Shown here piece by piece: positions 40,183 through 48,113 of a DNA stretch of 64,000 bases (position 1 is the first letter of the stretch; each line of letters starts with the position of its first letter). This DNA comes from Mesorhizobium ventifaucium (GTDB lineage: Bacteria; Pseudomonadota; Alphaproteobacteria; Rhizobiales; Rhizobiaceae). The DNA lies in assembly GCF_935822925.1 (NCBI RefSeq), contig NZ_CAKXZS010000003.1:205311-269310 (forward strand). The letters are read 5' to 3'. The position numbers were made by a program, and so were the translations under genes. Under the pieces are notes generated by a model. It made no database searches. It had not been told where the DNA came from and saw only the letters and a program-made list of their open reading frames with translations.

Positions 40183-42445
40183 CGACTTTGCCCTCAATTT
40201 TCGGGGTGCCGTAGTTATAATACTGGTAGTCCATGTATTTGTAGGCGTAGTTGTAGTCGAACTTGTTCACAGCGAACTTCGACATCGCGGCTCCGACCAC
40301 ATTCGCTCCGGCAGCTCGCAGGCGCTTCAACGCCGTCTTCGCCGACTTGCGCGTCACCTGATTGGTAGAGATGACCATCAATGTGCCCTCGGCAAGCCGG
40401 CTGAGAATGGGGGCATCTGAAAGGCCGACGATCGGCGGGGCATCGATTATAACAAGATCGAAGCGCTTGCCGAGATTGGTGACGATCAGTGCCATCTTCG
40501 GCGAAGAGAGCAGGTCGGCAGGGTTCGGTGGGATCGTTCCGGAGGTCAGAACGGTCACGTTGGGATATTTCGTCGCCCTGAAGATGCTTGCCAGATCCTC
40601 TTTGCGGACGGTATTCGTCAGCAGATTGCTCAGCCCGATTGTGTTGTCGAGACCAAACAGCCGATGAAGGTTGGGCTTTCGCAGATCGCCGTCGACAATG
40701 AGAACCCTCGCACCGAGCGCGGCAAAATCCTGCCCGAGCTTGAACGACGTGGTCGACTTGCCTTCCGAGGGTTCCGAACTCGTGACCAGCAGCGATCGCG
40801 GCGCCCCTTCGGCGCCGGAGAACTGCAATGACGTTCGAAGCGAACGGTAGGCTTCGGACAGTCCTGATTTCTGATCGGCGATGCTGGCTATGAGTTCCCG
40901 GTCATCGACAAGCGGCAGGATGCCGAGCATCGCCAATCCCAATTCCTTTTCGATCTGCTCAGGATTGGTGAAGGTGTTGTTCAACAACTCGATGACATAA
41001 ATAATTGATGCGCTCAAAGCCATGAAAAGAAACAGAGCGATCGCAAGATTAATGGTCAATCGCGGAGAATAAGGGCCATTGGGCGGCGTGGCGAAATCAA
41101 CGATTGCGGCACTTTGTGACCTGAGCTCTGAGCTGACGCCAACCTCGTTCAGCTTGGCAATAAGGCTGTCATACTGCGACCTATTGGAATCAACCTCGCG
41201 CTTCAGGATCGTGTATTTGATGTTTTTGTCGTTGAAGATGACCTGCTGCATCTCCATCTCGGCGAGCTTTGACTTGAGGTCGGCTTCCTTGTTCTGAGCT
41301 TCCTGGTATTTCTGTCGCAGCGAATCGGTTATAGTCAAAACGCCATTGTTATAAAGCCGTTGCAGTTCCTTGATCTGCGCTTGAAGCTGCTGCATCTCTG
41401 GAAAGCCAGGCTTCAATATGCCCAATTTTTGTTGATACTGGCTGGTTAAATTGGCCAGTGTGTCGCTGAGCTTCTGCAGACCTTCGCTTTCCAGGACCGG
41501 GCCAAGGCTCGCGCCGCGACCTTTGTCGATTTGTTCCACCACCCGGCCGGCATCGAGACGTTCCTGGATTGCCGTCGCGAGCGCGGTGTTCAAAGCCTCT
41601 ATGTTCGATCCAATCAGCGACTTTTCGTCGCCGGTTATCGTGATGCCCGCATCCTTTGCGTAGGCGACGAGTTCCTCCTCCGACTTCTGCAGCTTTTGCT
41701 TTACCTGCAAAACCTGTTCCTGGATGAATTGCCGTGCCAGGTCTGAGGTTTCACTGGTCTGATCGAGGCGCTGGTCGATAAAACTCTGCGCAACCTGATT
41801 GGCTATATCGCCTGCATACTTCGGTTTCTGGTCGGCAAACGTAATCGACAGCAGGCTGGTGTTGGGGACCAAATTGACTGTGAGGTCACCTCGAACGCGA
41901 CCGATTGCAATCGCCTCACGTTCCTCCGGGGTTGTCTCTTCAATGGAAGGCGATTTGGAAATTCCGAACGCACGATAGAAAATATTGCTAAGCGAGAAAT
42001 CCGGCGTTGGAAACAGGAAATCCGGCTTTTCGCTAAGCCCTAGTTGGAACACCACGCGCTGCGCCAAAGCCCGGCTTTTCAGCTTTTCCCGGGCGGTTTC
42101 AAAGACCAGATAGTCGTCGCTGGCTTCAGAGACCACTTCGATGTCCTTGAAGACCTTGGCCGAAGGAACAAGCACTTCCAATTGCGCTGTTGCCCGATAT
42201 TTTGGCGTCTGCATCATGGTAATGACGATGCCGGCGACAAGCCCGCCCGCCGCCATCATGACAATCAGCCATCGATACTGGACAACGTAAAACAACAGCC
42301 TGAGTGGATTAAAGCCCTCGTCCTGCTCCGCGTAATCGCGACCGTAGGGGCTATAGTTTTGCGCACCGTCATAATACAGGTCGGCAGACAAGGCTTGGCC
42401 ATGCCCTGGACCTGCAATTTGGTGCTGTCTGTTACGATCGAGCAT
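40070..42445 (-). CDS. Polysaccharide co-polymerase with tyrosine autokinase (Wzc/ExoP-like BY-kinase)
   Basis: The product is 791 residues. A Wzz domain has membrane helices near residues 55-80 and ~455-475 flanking a long periplasmic coiled-coil region. The cytoplasmic BY-kinase has Walker A PSEGKST (559-565), Walker A' VLIVDGD (581-587) and Walker B IIDAP with Asp668. A tyrosine cluster at 731-745 contains eight Tyr, the usual autophosphorylation tail, followed by 46 further residues rich in Arg. Such proteins set chain length and drive export of exopolysaccharide with the Wza-like lipoprotein, controlled by a cognate phosphatase, here the CpsB-like gene two places upstream. Confidence 0.93.
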   Translation of the reverse strand: MLDRNRQHQIAGPGHGQALSADLYYDGAQNYSPYGRDYAEQDEGFNPLRLLFYVVQYRWLIVMMAAGGLVAGIVITMMQTPKYRATAQLEVLVPSAKVFKDIEVVSEASDDYLVFETAREKLKSRALAQRVVFQLGLSEKPDFLFPTPDFSLSNIFYRAFGISKSPSIEETTPEEREAIAIGRVRGDLTVNLVPNTSLLSITFADQKPKYAGDIANQVAQSFIDQRLDQTSETSDLARQFIQEQVLQVKQKLQKSEEELVAYAKDAGITITGDEKSLIGSNIEALNTALATAIQERLDAGRVVEQIDKGRGASLGPVLESEGLQKLSDTLANLTSQYQQKLGILKPGFPEMQQLQAQIKELQRLYNNGVLTITDSLRQKYQEAQNKEADLKSKLAEMEMQQVIFNDKNIKYTILKREVDSNRSQYDSLIAKLNEVGVSSELRSQSAAIVDFATPPNGPYSPRLTINLAIALFLFMALSASIIYVIELLNNTFTNPEQIEKELGLAMLGILPLVDDRELIASIADQKSGLSEAYRSLRTSLQFSGAEGAPRSLLVTSSEPSEGKSTTSFKLGQDFAALGARVLIVDGDLRKPNLHRLFGLDNTIGLSNLLTNTVRKEDLASIFRATKYPNVTVLTSGTIPPNPADLLSSPKMALIVTNLGKRFDLVIIDAPPIVGLSDAPILSRLAEGTLMVISTNQVTRKSAKTALKRLRAAGANVVGAAMSKFAVNKFDYNYAYKYMDYQYYNYGTPKIEGKVDDGADQPAYAKSPALRRLVRRIRSSVGGFVDRAKSVS

Positions 42446-42496
42446 TACGTGACAACCTTGGGTTTGTCTCTGGGCTTTATTTTGACCGGCCGTGCT

Positions 42497-43267
42497 TTAC
42501 AATCCCGGTACTACCGCAAGTCTCGCTGCACTTGATGCAACCCCAAGAGCGTCCTTGAGATTGTTCATAGCAATTTTCGATTTCGAGGCGAAGACGACAA
42601 TCTTGTCGCCACCATAGATGCGTGGATTGCGGCTCTTGCCGGCGCGAATCTGCTCCACATCGTAATTTGCGACCAATGTGTTTGTGCCGATATTGCGGTA
42701 AACAAACACCTTTTTTGCATCGCCAACGGCATTGAACCCTCCAGCAAGGGCGACTGCGTCGATAAGAGACGAATTGCTCGACACCGGAAAGATACCGGCC
42801 TTGGTGACTTCGCCGTCGACGGTAATGCGCTGTCCGATCGACTCCTTGATGTAGACCGACACATCGGGCGACTGCAGATAGTTGACGCCATAGGCCGTTT
42901 CGATTTCCTGCTCAAGCTGACGAACGGTCTTCCCTGCCGCGGTGACGGTCCCGATGAGTGGAAGCGAAATTTGCCCGCCGGCGTCGACTTGGACGGTTCT
43001 GTTCAGATTGTCGACCTGGAACACATTCACCTCGAGCACATCGTTCGGCGACAAAGGCTGCTCATTGCCGTTCTGGGTGTCCTGCGGCGCAGGCAGTTCC
43101 TTTACGACCTGCAGGGCGCCGCCGCCCGAGAGTGGCGCTGACGATGACGTCAGTTGCAGCGCATCGACCGGCGAAGATGATGTCGTCGACGAGGTGCTAG
43201 TGCAGGCAGATATCGAGAGCGAAGCGAGCAAGACACATGTCGTGCAGCTTTTTGCGAAAACACCCAT
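42497..43267 (-). CDS. Wza-like polysaccharide export outer-membrane lipoprotein
   Basis: Start ATG 43267 overlaps the CpsB-like stop by one base (TAATG); the longer open frame runs into that gene. The product is 256 residues with a lipoprotein signal (VLLASLSISAC, lipobox Cys ~22) and then a Ser/Thr linker. The Poly_export domain begins LSPNDVLEVNVFQVDNLNRTVQVDAGGQISLPLIGTV and SLBB-type segments follow (ITVDGEVTKAGIFPVSSNSSLIDAVALAGG). It is shorter than E. coli Wza (379) and lacks its extra C-terminal helix domain region, like rhizobial ExoF-type proteins. Outer-membrane channel or its periplasmic ring for the exopolysaccharide. Confidence 0.92.
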   Translation of the reverse strand: MGVFAKSCTTCVLLASLSISACTSTSSTTSSSPVDALQLTSSSAPLSGGGALQVVKELPAPQDTQNGNEQPLSPNDVLEVNVFQVDNLNRTVQVDAGGQISLPLIGTVTAAGKTVRQLEQEIETAYGVNYLQSPDVSVYIKESIGQRITVDGEVTKAGIFPVSSNSSLIDAVALAGGFNAVGDAKKVFVYRNIGTNTLVANYDVEQIRAGKSRNPRIYGGDKIVVFASKSKIAMNNLKDALGVASSAARLAVVPGL

Positions 43268-44076
43268 TACGCGGTCCCACCCTTCAACAAGCGACCCAAT
43301 CCTGCAAAGCGACCGACGTTGCCGGGGCCTGGGTTTTTCGAGCGTGCCTTTCCGACCGGCTCGAGAGGCCGGTTCGCCAATATTTCGCCTGGACGTTTCA
43401 ACACCATGTTGCGGGCCTCGTCTTCCCCACATCGCTTCGCCGCCGCTGCGACGGCCTGCGCAAGCCCAGGCCGTCGGCGGGTGGCGCCATGGGTGTCTGA
43501 TGCGATAATATCTACCCTGCCTTCGTCAATCAGCTTTTCCGAATAGTAAAGCGCTGTACGTCCAAAAGCACCAACAATCGAGTCTGCCGTAAGCTGAACA
43601 AGGCAGCCGATTGCATTTAACCTTTCGACAATATCGTAATTTGCTTTGATCCAAGTTAACCGCTCAGGATGGGTAAGAATCGGAATGAACCCGGCGTTTA
43701 TGAGGCGCAGAGCCAGATCTTCGAGCCTTGGCGGCAAAACGTGATGCGGCGGTTCGAATAGAAAATAACGAGATCTGTTCAAGGTCGGCACGCTACCTAG
43801 CGCCAATTGCTCCGGAAGATCCGGCGCTATATGCACGTCGGCGCCAACGTAAAGCGCAAGCGGTATTGCCGCGCTATGGAGCGCCTGCTCCAACCGTTGA
43901 ACCGCTCGGGCAATATTTGCCGATCCGTTTTCATACATACCCGGCACAATATGCGGCGTACACGCCATATGGGTCGTTCCATCTGCCACCGCCAGCCGCG
44001 CCATTTCCAGCGATTCGGCAAGACTGGACGAGCCGTCATCAAGACCGGGCAGGATATGGGAATGCAGGTCGATCAT
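43267..44076 (-). CDS. CpsB/CapC-type PHP-fold tyrosine phosphatase
   Basis: Start ATG 44076 gives the canonical MIDLHSHILPGLDDGS, the first PHP metal-binding motif; the product is 269 residues. Other metal ligands are in CTPHIVPGMY, GADVHI, LTHPERLTWI and ASDTHG. CpsB-type enzymes are manganese-dependent phosphatases that dephosphorylate the tyrosine tail of BY-kinases; they are best known from Gram-positive capsule loci but also occur in proteobacteria. It is the first gene of CpsB - Wza - Wzc - unknown - polymerase, so it is the probable partner of the kinase encoded two genes downstream. Confidence 0.92.
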   Translation of the reverse strand: MIDLHSHILPGLDDGSSSLAESLEMARLAVADGTTHMACTPHIVPGMYENGSANIARAVQRLEQALHSAAIPLALYVGADVHIAPDLPEQLALGSVPTLNRSRYFLFEPPHHVLPPRLEDLALRLINAGFIPILTHPERLTWIKANYDIVERLNAIGCLVQLTADSIVGAFGRTALYYSEKLIDEGRVDIIASDTHGATRRRPGLAQAVAAAAKRCGEDEARNMVLKRPGEILANRPLEPVGKARSKNPGPGNVGRFAGLGRLLKGGTA

Positions 44077-44399
44077 TGACGTTTGTGGCCACACCCAAGC
44101 AACGTGACGATTTCTCCCGGATAACAGGCAGATGCGCCACCCGCACGATAGCGAATGACGCATTCATCAAGTTCATGCAATGCGGTAGAACCCAAGCTAT
44201 TCGCTAACAGCGTGCAAGCTAATGATCATCGTTGCCGCGCCACCGGTCACAGCGCCACCCGGCCGGGCTATACGAACCCGCCCAAGACGAAGTACATCCA
44301 ACTTCAACTCAAGTGATAGGGCGGTATGGTTGACGAATTCGATCAATATCCCGACTCCAGCCGGCGCGCCAAGGCACAGAGGCACCGACAATACAATTC
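44077..44399. other. Upstream region of the exopolysaccharide operon
   Basis: These ~320 bases precede the CpsB-like gene (minus strand) and should hold its promoter. A 64-codon minus-strand open frame at 44197-44391 has a hydrophobic-rich product but no recognisable family or good ribosome-binding site; not called. No regulatory palindrome was clear. Confidence 0.45.
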
Positions 44400-44427
44400 G
44401 GCAGAGGCACAGTCACATGTCTCTGCC
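44400..44427 (-). terminator. Hairpin after the 171-residue secreted-protein gene
   Basis: Arms ggcagaggca (44400-44409) and tgtctctgcc (44418-44427) pair over 10 bp with a single G-U type mismatch and an 8-base loop. On the minus strand it starts 20 bp after the stop of the gene at 44447. What follows is GAATTGTATTG rather than a pure T-run, so termination strength is uncertain. Confidence 0.5.
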
Positions 44428-44446
44428 GCATTGCCCTTAACTGGGC

Positions 44447-44962
44447 TTAACGGCTGACAGCACCGCCGTCGCCGTCATCCTGCGTTGCAGAAAGAATACC
44501 AGCCGTGCCGGCCATGCCCCCAAAAATAAAGAGCGGAAGGCGAGAGTTGGCGCGCGCGCCCGCGGCAATCTGACCGGTATGCTCGGAGCTAACGGCGCCA
44601 GCCGTCTGCTCGGAGCCCACAACTTTCAGGCAGATATTGTTCTCGACACGGGAAATGTCGAGGCTTGAATCCGCAGGCACCTCCAGGTTGCAGCCACCAA
44701 CCTTGACGGAAGCCGAGCCCTTGGCACCGACCACTATGCGGCTGCCGAAATCCAGAACATTTCCTGCCTTGGCAGGGCCATAGCCAGCGGCCTGCGAAAC
44801 CATCACGTCACCATTTGCGCGCCCGATGGAACCAATCGAACCCGCCGCTCCCTGATAGGGAGTCGTACAGGTGCAAGACGCATCCTGAGCGAAAGACGAA
44901 ACCGGGCCGAAACCGATCGAGGCGACAAATCCGGCCAACGCAACTTTTACAGTGAGGTTCAT
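44447..44962 (-). CDS. Secreted protein of unknown function with C-terminal membrane helix (FecR-like core?)
   Basis: Start ATG 44962 gives a 171-residue product; the frame is open further upstream but the signal peptide begins here (NLTVKVALAGFVASIGFGPVSSFA, cut before QDASC). The middle (GDVMVSQAAGYGPAKAGNVLDFGSRIVVGAKGSASVKVGGC) resembles FecR-type beta domains. A C-terminal hydrophobic segment (LPLFIFGGMAGTAGILSA) precedes a short acidic-basic tail (TQDDGDGGAVSR). It lies between the two exopolysaccharide blocks. Function unknown; a periplasmic or membrane-attached envelope role is inferred from signals only. Confidence 0.75.
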   Translation of the reverse strand: MNLTVKVALAGFVASIGFGPVSSFAQDASCTCTTPYQGAAGSIGSIGRANGDVMVSQAAGYGPAKAGNVLDFGSRIVVGAKGSASVKVGGCNLEVPADSSLDISRVENNICLKVVGSEQTAGAVSSEHTGQIAAGARANSRLPLFIFGGMAGTAGILSATQDDGDGGAVSR

Positions 44963-45279
44963 TCGTTTCGATCCTTTTTGTCCCGCCGCACCTCGGCCCC
45001 GCCCAGGCACCGAGGTATTGAACAAGCGCGTAACAGCTTTTTGCGTTGATTCCAACCTGCTGCGCACGTGCGAGATGATTTTCGGTTTCTCATGTGTTTC
45101 ATTGGACACACTTGCTTGCATCTACCATTTTCGTGCCGGCCCCTGTGGAAATTGTCGGAAAGGCAAGTTTATTTCGTGGCGTTTGAGGGCCATCGCGCCG
45201 ATGCTTGTGATCGACTCTGTTTAACGTGGGCGTTATCGCACATTCTGTCTTTTGTTTTACGACAGGCAGTTGGCGAGAA
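44963..45279. other. Intergenic region between two small secreted-protein genes
   Basis: 317 bases with no gene; AT-richer than the surroundings (for example gtcttttgttttacgac near 45246). It should carry the promoter of the minus-strand gene ending at 44447 and the end of the SNase-like gene's transcript. Confidence 0.45.
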
Positions 45280-45753
45280 CTACGAACCTGATAAGCAAGA
45301 TTTGTAGATCGAACCTGCCTGCGCGGGCTGTCCGCACAAAATGCCATTCTCGGCAAGTTTCGCGGCCAAATCCGTGCCATCGGACGTGAGGCATTGCACA
45401 ACGATGGCATCACCAAACTTTGAGGCGACATTGCCATCGCAAGGCGTCCCCATGCCGACCGGCTTGCAAGTCAGGGCGAGCCCTTGGTAGTCCCGGCGCG
45501 CCGCGTCCGTTACAATGGCACGCAGAGATTTAGGCTTGGTAAACGCCACGCCGCATAGCACAATTTTGCGGTTGCCGACGCGAAGATCATCGACCGCCTG
45601 GATGAAAAGCTTGCCATCAAATGGCTCTATCGCCGCTTGTGGTTTTGGGGGTGGGGAACGACGAGGCGTCCCTTTTTCCACGATGATGGCAAAGAAGCCA
45701 ACCGCAAACGCCAGGGCAAGGAGTGCCAGCAAGCTTAGTTTCTTGAACGACAA
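45280..45753 (-). CDS. Small membrane-anchored / exported SNase-like protein
   Basis: The product is 157 residues from TTG 45753 (GAGGA lies 5 bases upstream). Residues ~5-27 form an uncleaved-looking membrane helix (LLALLALAFAVGFFAIIV). The rest has a pattern like staphylococcal-nuclease-type OB folds in Mesorhizobium and relatives (FIQAVDDLRVGNRKIVLCGVAFTKP at the position of the usual RL-GI-AP element, LTCKPVGMGTPCDGNVA), with four to five Cys. The catalytic Arg/Glu set of true thermonuclease cannot be confirmed, so nuclease activity is doubtful. It lies 119 bp after the ManC-AGE gene on the same strand and may be last in that transcript. Confidence 0.65.
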   Translation of the reverse strand: MSFKKLSLLALLALAFAVGFFAIIVEKGTPRRSPPPKPQAAIEPFDGKLFIQAVDDLRVGNRKIVLCGVAFTKPKSLRAIVTDAARRDYQGLALTCKPVGMGTPCDGNVASKFGDAIVVQCLTSDGTDLAAKLAENGILCGQPAQAGSIYKSCLSGS

Positions 45754-45872
45754 AAATCCTCACTCCGCTGCGGCCAAGCGTGTGTCTCTATCACCTCCGA
45801 CAGCGACGCGCGGAAGCCTCACCGTCGCCTGGCATCCATTCAATCGAAGAAACTTCCATTCCGTCAACTGCT

Positions 45873-48113
45873 CTATCGAGATTCACCGACGGTGCTGTCG
45901 AGATATTGGGTCAGCGCACAAACCAGATGATAAAAGATGCTTGCCGGCACATCGGTTGCCAGCGAGCGGCCGCGCTCGTCGATCCGGTCGATCCATAGGC
46001 CGAGCGGTGCCGGATTGATGTGCCAACGGAACAGGCGGCCGACACGCGCTTCGATCTCGGGCTTGAGGTCGGGGCCGCCCGAACCGTCCAGTGCAATCGC
46101 CGCCTTGATTGCTTCGGCCTGCGGCCAACTGCGCGAGACAAGGTCGAGCGGCAAGCCTTGCCGCGAGACGGCGCCATAGGCGAGGCCGGTGGCGCGATTG
46201 AGGCCGTTGGCGATGGCCGAGGCATAGAGCTTTCTGGCAAAGCCGGTCAGGTCACTCTGGCCGCTGCGCCCGGCGAAGTCGACCAGCAGCGAGGCCCATT
46301 CGAAATGGTGGCCGGGTTCCGTCCAGGCACCTTTCTCGCCCTCCGCCGGCCTCCACTCGGCATCGAAATATTCGCCCAGCGTCCAGCTCTCCGGATCAAA
46401 GAAATGGCTGCGAAACAGATCGACGATGCGGGCGGCGCGGCGAAGATAGGCGAGTTCGCCGGTCGCTTGATGCCAGGCCAGAAAAGCCTCGAGCAGATGC
46501 ATGTGCGGGTTGGAACGGCGTTCGCCCACGCCGCTCGACGTTTCGAGAAAGCCGGTCATGCGGTGATCCTCGAGATGCGCGTCGAGAAACGCAAACGTTT
46601 CTTCGGCAAGCCGCAGTGCATCAGGACTGCCGACCATGTGGGCATGCGCCAGCGCCAGCAGCACGCAGGAATGATCATAGGCATCCTCGGCTGCGTCGGC
46701 GACGGTGCCGTCGACATTGAGCGTGCGCACCCAGCCGCCATTGTCGGTGCGGCCGTTCCTGGCCATGAATTCGAGGCCGTGGCCGACCAGCCGGTCGGCA
46801 GGCCCGTCCCAGCCGCGCGCCTTGGCGACAGCGAAGGCGTAGACTTGCCTGGCCATGGTGCGCATGCGCTTGGGCTTCTTCAGCGGTGTGGCGTCAAAGC
46901 CGAGCGCCTCGTGAAAACCGCCATGGCGCTCATCGACCCCGACCGTGGACCACAGCGGCACCGTCTCTTCAAATAGCCAGTGATGCACACGGCGCCGCCA
47001 GGCGCCGCTTTCGATCACGCGGTCACCAGCGGGCGTGAACCTGGTTTCCAGCCGGCCGCTCTTTTCGAGTTGCTCGACGATCTTCTTGACGTTCTGGCTG
47101 CGGCTGACCGGGGCGACGAAGGTGGCATCGGCGGTCGAGACGATGGCAACGTCCTTCAAGCCGATGGCAGAGAGCAGGCGACTGTCGCTGCGGATATAGG
47201 AATTCTCGCAGTCGATGGCGACGACATCGCCGACGATGACATTGCCGTCATTGTCGGAGGGACCGACATCGAGCAGCGACTGCCAGGAACCGAGATCGTT
47301 CCAGCGGAAGCCGGCCGGCACCATGGCGATATGGCTGGCGCGCTCCATGATGGCATAGTCGATCGACGTCGAAGGAATCGCGGCGTAAAGCTCCAGAGGC
47401 ATATAGAGACCGGAAAGATCTGACGTCGCCGCCTGGTAGGCAATCTCGGTGGCCTTCCAAATCTCAGGCGCAAAAGCCGTGAAGGCGTCGCGCATGGCGC
47501 TGGCGCGAAACAGGAAGATGCCGGTGTTCCAGTAGAAGTTGCCGGCTGCCAGGTAATTCTGTGCGGTCGCGAGGTCCGGTTTCTCGACGAAACGCGAGAC
47601 ATCGCAGATGCCATCCTTCTCGCCGGCGATCTCAATATAGCCGTAACCGGTTTCGGGGTGGCCGGGCTTGATGCCGAATACCACCAAGCGGCCCGCACGC
47701 GCCGCCGCGGCGCCGTTTTCCACACTTTGCCAGAATTGCCGCGCGGTTGCGATCTCATGATCTGACGGCACCACCAGAACCAGGCTGTCGCCAAATTCGG
47801 AGAGGGTGCGCAGCGTCGCCAGGGCGACGGCGGCGGCGGTGTTGCGTCCGGTCGGCTCGAACAAGGGGCCGCCCCCGGAAAGGTCGATGCCGGCGAGATC
47901 GGCGTGAACGCGGTCGGCGTGCCGTTCCGAGGCAATCAGGAAGACCGGCGTTTCGCCGTCCGGCCGCGCCGTCAGCCGCCGCAACGTCTTGACCAGCATC
48001 GAGCCATCGCCAGAAAAATCATGGAACTGCTTGGGATTGTCCTCGCGCGACAGCGGCCACAGCCGTGAGCCAACGCCGCCGCTCATAACAAAACTGACGA
48101 TCCGCTCGGTCAT
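45873..48113 (-). CDS. Mannose-1-phosphate guanylyltransferase fused to AGE-family epimerase/isomerase
   Basis: The product is 746 residues. Residues 1-~350 are a ManC-type nucleotidyltransferase: VMSGGVGSRLWPLSREDNPKQF, LVVPSDHEI, RFVEKPD and FRWNDLGSW. The cupin PMI-II domain usual after this module is absent. Instead residues ~375-746 form an AGE (N-acylglucosamine 2-epimerase) (alpha/alpha)6 barrel: RTMARQVYAFAVAK, NGGWVRTLNVDG, MHLLEAFLAW and the catalytic-type EPGHHFEWASLL. Together it could turn fructose- or mannose-6-phosphate toward GDP-mannose, the AGE part acting as mannose-phosphate isomerase (inferred). The gene overlaps the glycosyltransferase gene by 4 bases. Confidence 0.88.
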   Translation of the reverse strand: MTERIVSFVMSGGVGSRLWPLSREDNPKQFHDFSGDGSMLVKTLRRLTARPDGETPVFLIASERHADRVHADLAGIDLSGGGPLFEPTGRNTAAAVALATLRTLSEFGDSLVLVVPSDHEIATARQFWQSVENGAAAARAGRLVVFGIKPGHPETGYGYIEIAGEKDGICDVSRFVEKPDLATAQNYLAAGNFYWNTGIFLFRASAMRDAFTAFAPEIWKATEIAYQAATSDLSGLYMPLELYAAIPSTSIDYAIMERASHIAMVPAGFRWNDLGSWQSLLDVGPSDNDGNVIVGDVVAIDCENSYIRSDSRLLSAIGLKDVAIVSTADATFVAPVSRSQNVKKIVEQLEKSGRLETRFTPAGDRVIESGAWRRRVHHWLFEETVPLWSTVGVDERHGGFHEALGFDATPLKKPKRMRTMARQVYAFAVAKARGWDGPADRLVGHGLEFMARNGRTDNGGWVRTLNVDGTVADAAEDAYDHSCVLLALAHAHMVGSPDALRLAEETFAFLDAHLEDHRMTGFLETSSGVGERRSNPHMHLLEAFLAWHQATGELAYLRRAARIVDLFRSHFFDPESWTLGEYFDAEWRPAEGEKGAWTEPGHHFEWASLLVDFAGRSGQSDLTGFARKLYASAIANGLNRATGLAYGAVSRQGLPLDLVSRSWPQAEAIKAAIALDGSGGPDLKPEIEARVGRLFRWHINPAPLGLWIDRIDERGRSLATDVPASIFYHLVCALTQYLDSTVGESR

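Noticed and set aside
44197..44391. 64-codon minus-strand frame with hydrophobic product
   Set aside because: Start is unsupported and the frame has no homology cues; may be chance.
44077..45279. Possible small RNA or riboswitch in AT-richer gaps
   Set aside because: No conserved fold or terminator-defined transcript could be recognised by eye.
45280..45753. Active thermonuclease
   Set aside because: The SNase fold is only suggested and the catalytic Arg/Glu pattern could not be confirmed.
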